From Candidatus Poribacteria bacterium (GTDB lineage Bacteria > Poribacteria > WGA-4E > PCPOR2b), in assembly GCA_021295755.1 (NCBI GenBank), contig JAGWBT010000006.1, forward strand, positions 1 to 34,778: a stretch of 34,778 bases of DNA, given 5' to 3'. Both the position numbers and the translations under genes were made by a program. The first letter of the stretch is position 1. Each line of letters starts with the position of its first letter. Positions 33,127 to 34,778 of this stretch are shown here, piece after piece. The notes beneath the pieces were generated by a model. That model saw only the letters and a list, made by a program, of their open reading frames with translations, searched no databases and was not told the origin of the DNA.

Positions 33127-33282
33127 ACCCCATTCACGGTGGCAGCGTCTTTGAGCGTTTACGGAATTGGGAACATCAAAATGTCAACACGCCCTAGCAA
33201 CTTGCGTTAGGATAGTTAAATCTCCTTAATTCGAGACTCAGACACAGTTATGAATCACCCACACTAATTTCAAAGGAATACA

Positions 33283-34032
33283 ATGGATCAAATTCACGAT
33301 GCTGTACGTCAACAGTTCAGCCAACATGCCAAGTATTATGCCCAGAGCAAGGTTCATTCGGAGGGAGAAACGCTGGGGGTGCTAGTCGATTTTGCAGAAC
33401 CGAATGGCGCCGAAAAAGCCCTCGACATCGCGACCGGAACAGGGTTCACAGCTTTTGCTTTCGCGCCAAAGGTCGCACACGTCATCGCAACAGATTTGAC
33501 CCCTGCGATGCTGGATCAGGCGAAAACACTCGCTGATGAACGCGGGCTAAAAAACATAGATTTCCAAGTCGCCTCGGCGGAGGCGTTGCCCTTTGAAGCA
33601 GCGCACCATTTCCAAGATGTGCCGCAATTTCTGTTGGAAACTTATCGAGTGTTGTGTCCGGGCGGATTGTTCTGCATGGTAGATTCCGTCTGCCCAGAGT
33701 CAGAGCGACTCATCGAATGGCAAAACCGCGTCGAAAAATTGCGGGACCATTCGCATGTATGGGGCTATCCCCCTTCACAGTGGCAGAACATGATTGAGGA
33801 GACCGGATTCACGATCGAGAAAGAGGTGCATACACATAATGCGCTTCAGCCATTTTCGTGGTGGGCTGACCGTCCCGGTAACTCGCCTGAGCTAGTTCGG
33901 CAGCTTCGCGCCGCCTTTGATGAGCTAACACCGGAGGAGGAACCGATCTTTGCCATTCAGCGAGAGCCAGAGGAATTTTACTTCGCATGGCCCATGTACT
34001 GCGTCAAAGCGCGAAAACTGGATGCACCATGA
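33283..34032 (+). CDS. Class I SAM-dependent methyltransferase, internally shortened
   Basis: A 249-residue methyltransferase of the UbiE/Methyltransf_11 type. The SAM-binding motif is ALDIATGTGFTAFAF at about residues 46-60, followed by VIATDLTPAMLDQA and the ASAEALPFE motif II region. In related proteins about a dozen residues forming motif III (typically D-S-F-D-x-V-T-C-R-x-A) sit between LPFE and AHHF; here the sequence passes directly from LPFEA to AHHFQDVPQFL at residues 103-113. Everything downstream (YRVLCPGGLFCMVDSV) is normal and in frame, so an in-frame loss of about 12 codons near base 33597 is likely. The ATG follows AAAGGA. Whether the product folds and binds SAM is doubtful. 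Repeats flank it on both sides. Confidence 0.8.
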   Translation: MDQIHDAVRQQFSQHAKYYAQSKVHSEGETLGVLVDFAEPNGAEKALDIATGTGFTAFAFAPKVAHVIATDLTPAMLDQAKTLADERGLKNIDFQVASAEALPFEAAHHFQDVPQFLLETYRVLCPGGLFCMVDSVCPESERLIEWQNRVEKLRDHSHVWGYPPSQWQNMIEETGFTIEKEVHTHNALQPFSWWADRPGNSPELVRQLRAAFDELTPEEEPIFAIQREPEEFYFAWPMYCVKARKLDAP

Positions 34033-34106
34033 TCCACCAGCAACCTACAATACGGTCATAATTAGCTTCTAACTGCAACCCATGTTAAGCAATGGTGGAA
34101 CGAACC

Positions 34107-34134
34107 GTAGGGAACAACGATCGTTGTTCCTTAC
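34107..34134. repeat. 28-bp palindrome, second copy
   Basis: The same GTAGGGAACAACGA plus reverse complement as at 33099-33126, with one base changed in the right arm (TTAC for CTAC). Confidence 0.78.
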
Positions 34135-34239
34135 TGCTTTTCTTTTGGATGAACCCTGTAGGCCGGGCACCAATGAACCAATGAACAATTTGTTTTCACG
34201 TTTCACGCATCACGTTTTATCAAAATCTTCCGTTCTAAA

Positions 34240-34260
34240 CCCCTGTCATTTATGGCGGGG
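34240..34260 (+). repeat. Bulged hairpin, candidate IS200/IS605 left-end structure
   Basis: CCCC, a lone T, then GTCAT, a TT loop region, then ATGGC and GGGG fold as a stem with a bulged T (one G-T wobble). Subterminal hairpins with a bulged T are the recognition sites of Y1 transposases in IS608-like elements. A TTAT at 34217-34220 lies 19 bases before the hairpin, resembling a left cleavage tetranucleotide. Confidence 0.4.
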
Positions 34261-34298
34261 ATACAGAACGGTAAACCCTGTTAGTCAGTCAAACAAGG

Positions 34299-34327
34299 TT
34301 GAAATTGCAGGCAAAAAATGGTATAAT
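34299..34327 (+). promoter_or_regulatory. Sigma70-type promoter for tnpB
   Basis: TTGAAA (34299-34304), a 17-bp spacer and TATAAT (34322-34327) make a strong promoter pointing at tnpB. The transcript would start near 34335 and include the inverted repeat at 34349-34394 in its leader. Confidence 0.65.
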
Positions 34328-34348
34328 TCTTCTGTCTTTCGTGGGGGA

Positions 34349-34394
34349 GTTTCAGCCCTATCGCACGATAGGGTCCCTCACAATCCACTGAAAC
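34349..34394 (+). repeat. Nested inverted repeat in the tnpB leader
   Basis: GTTTCAG (34349-34355) pairs with CTGAAAC (34388-34394). Directly inside the left arm CCCTATCG (34356-34363) pairs with CGATAGGG (34366-34373). The structure ends 26 bases before the tnpB ATG. It could be part of the element's end or control translation. Confidence 0.6.
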
Positions 34395-34420
34395 GGATAT
34401 GAAAGCCAGAAAGACAATCC

Positions 34421-34778
34421 ATGATGAAAACCTACAAGTTTAAGATGTATAGCAATCACGGCAATCGTGAGTGGAATCACTGCGTTGCCCTTCAGCGTCG
34501 TTACTACGCTATCTATGGCAAGTATATCAGCAAGTTTCGGTTGATAAATCATATATCTAAACTGAAACGTTTGCCTAAGTTCGCCCACTGGCATCAACTC
34601 CCCAGCCAAGCGATACAAGACGTGGCAGCTCGTATAGATAAAGGCTACAAGTCAATGTTTGAAGCCCGTGCATCAGGTAAGAAATGGGGTCGTCCCCGTT
34701 TCAAGCCACGTCGTAAGTATAAATCGTTCACACTGCTTCAAGCGGGTTGGAAACTTCTGCCCGGTAACAAGATTCGTA
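34421..34778 (+). mobile_element. tnpB: IS200/IS605 family TnpB (IS1341-type) coding start, cut by window end
   Basis: An open frame starting MMKTYKFKMYSNHGNREWN and continuing for 119 codons to the window edge. The order CVALQRRYYAIYGKYIS, LPKFAHWHQLPSQAIQDVAARIDKGYKSMFEAR and KKWGRPRFKPRRKYKSFTLLQAGWKL is the N-terminal helix-turn-helix and wedge region of TnpB (OrfB_IS605) proteins, the RNA-guided nucleases from which Cas12 derives. No tnpA (Y1 transposase) lies between the candidate left end and this gene, so it may be a tnpB-only element. The RuvC-like catalytic residues and the omega-RNA region lie beyond the window, so activity cannot be judged. Translation may start at 34421 or the next ATG, 34424. 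Confidence 0.85.

Larger units (their letters stand above)
32748..33208. repeat. MITE-like composite repeat, copy 3
   Basis: The left end AACCCAAGTTCTAG (32748-32761) begins 10 bp after a stop codon; the right end CTAGCAACTTGCGTT (33194-33208) is its inverted counterpart, matching the 4344-4588 copy. The stretch to about 32960 parallels copy 1 (GTAGGTCGGGC, the paired hairpins, TTTGGTTATTTCT, CTCGACCTA), and the remainder to 33208 holds extra material including the 28-bp palindrome. Confidence 0.6.
32739..33282. repeat. Gene-free gap with composite repeat copy 3 and a long palindrome
   Basis: No gene is visible. The gap is mostly repeat: composite repeat copy 3 with paired hairpin units at 32828 and 32879, a CGGGCATATTGCCCG palindrome near 32806, and a 28-bp perfect palindrome at 33099-33126. 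Confidence 0.7.
34033..34420. other. Gap with repeats and tnpB upstream region
   Basis: No gene is visible. The gap contains the second 28-bp palindrome (34107-34134), an AATGAACC and TTTTCACGTTTCACG repeat (34172-34216), a bulged hairpin (34240-34260), a promoter (34299-34327) and a two-level inverted repeat (34349-34394) just before tnpB. Confidence 0.6.

Noticed and set aside
34082-34402. A 106-codon open frame upstream of tnpB
   Set aside because: It crosses the palindrome, the GTTTCACG repeat, the hairpin and the tnpB promoter; composition is not protein-like.

Overview
The window (about 50% G+C by eye, dense short intergenic gaps, genes on both strands) looks like a chromosomal segment from an uncultured diderm bacterium. 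An LPS heptosyltransferase-type glycosyltransferase implies an outer membrane. The mix of phytanoyl-CoA dioxygenase, Gfo/Idh/MocA, mandelate-racemase-type and sugar-isomerase genes, plus abundant dispersed palindromic repeats, is what I would expect of Candidatus Poribacteria or a similar environmental lineage. That assignment is an inference from gene content; no rRNA or tRNA gene was seen to settle it.

Layout. 1-1167: the 3' part of a three-Cys-motif partner gene (TcmP) next to its usual partner, a DUF5131 (Gp37/Gp68-type) protein. 1253-4335: Gfo/Idh oxidoreductase, glycosyltransferase family 9 and a ribokinase. 4618-8491: a protein with ferritin-like motifs, a ThDP-dependent enzyme and an HD-domain protein. 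8495-9907 (minus): a PhyH dioxygenase fused to HEAT repeats. 10174-12651: a TIM-barrel glycoside-hydrolase-like protein followed by a sugar phosphate isomerase/epimerase.

12675-17606 (minus) is the housekeeping core: ffh, rpsP, khpA, ylqD-like, trmD, rplS, rnhB, yraN. It resembles the Bacillus-type order but has no rimM. Divergent from it, a consensus sigma70-type promoter reads into a membrane-anchored LysM/TPR protein (17833), followed by a Tat-exported molybdopterin oxidoreductase and a small DUF350 membrane protein. 21083-23577 (minus) holds two enolase-superfamily enzymes in which the usual first metal-ligand Asp seems to be replaced. Then come a cupin, a YbaK-type tRNA editing protein, argG, an MFS transporter, an FtsB/DivIC-like protein, coaD, a family III CoA-transferase, a 765-residue double alpha/beta hydrolase whose first copy lacks the nucleophile, and a SAM methyltransferase with an apparent internal deletion. 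The window ends inside a tnpB gene of the IS200/IS605 group, preceded by a candidate left-end hairpin and a good promoter.

The intergenic space is unusually structured. Three copies of a composite element bounded by AACGCAAGTTGCTAG-type inverted ends each carry two GCCCCAGAGGGGC hairpin units set 50-51 bp apart. A 28-bp palindrome occurs on both sides of the damaged methyltransferase gene, and a GCGGGGCATCTTGCCCCGC hairpin occurs three times, once inside the ribosomal operon. Together the metabolic genes suggest a scavenger of sugars, sugar acids and CoA-linked carboxylic acids; specific substrates cannot be read from the sequence.
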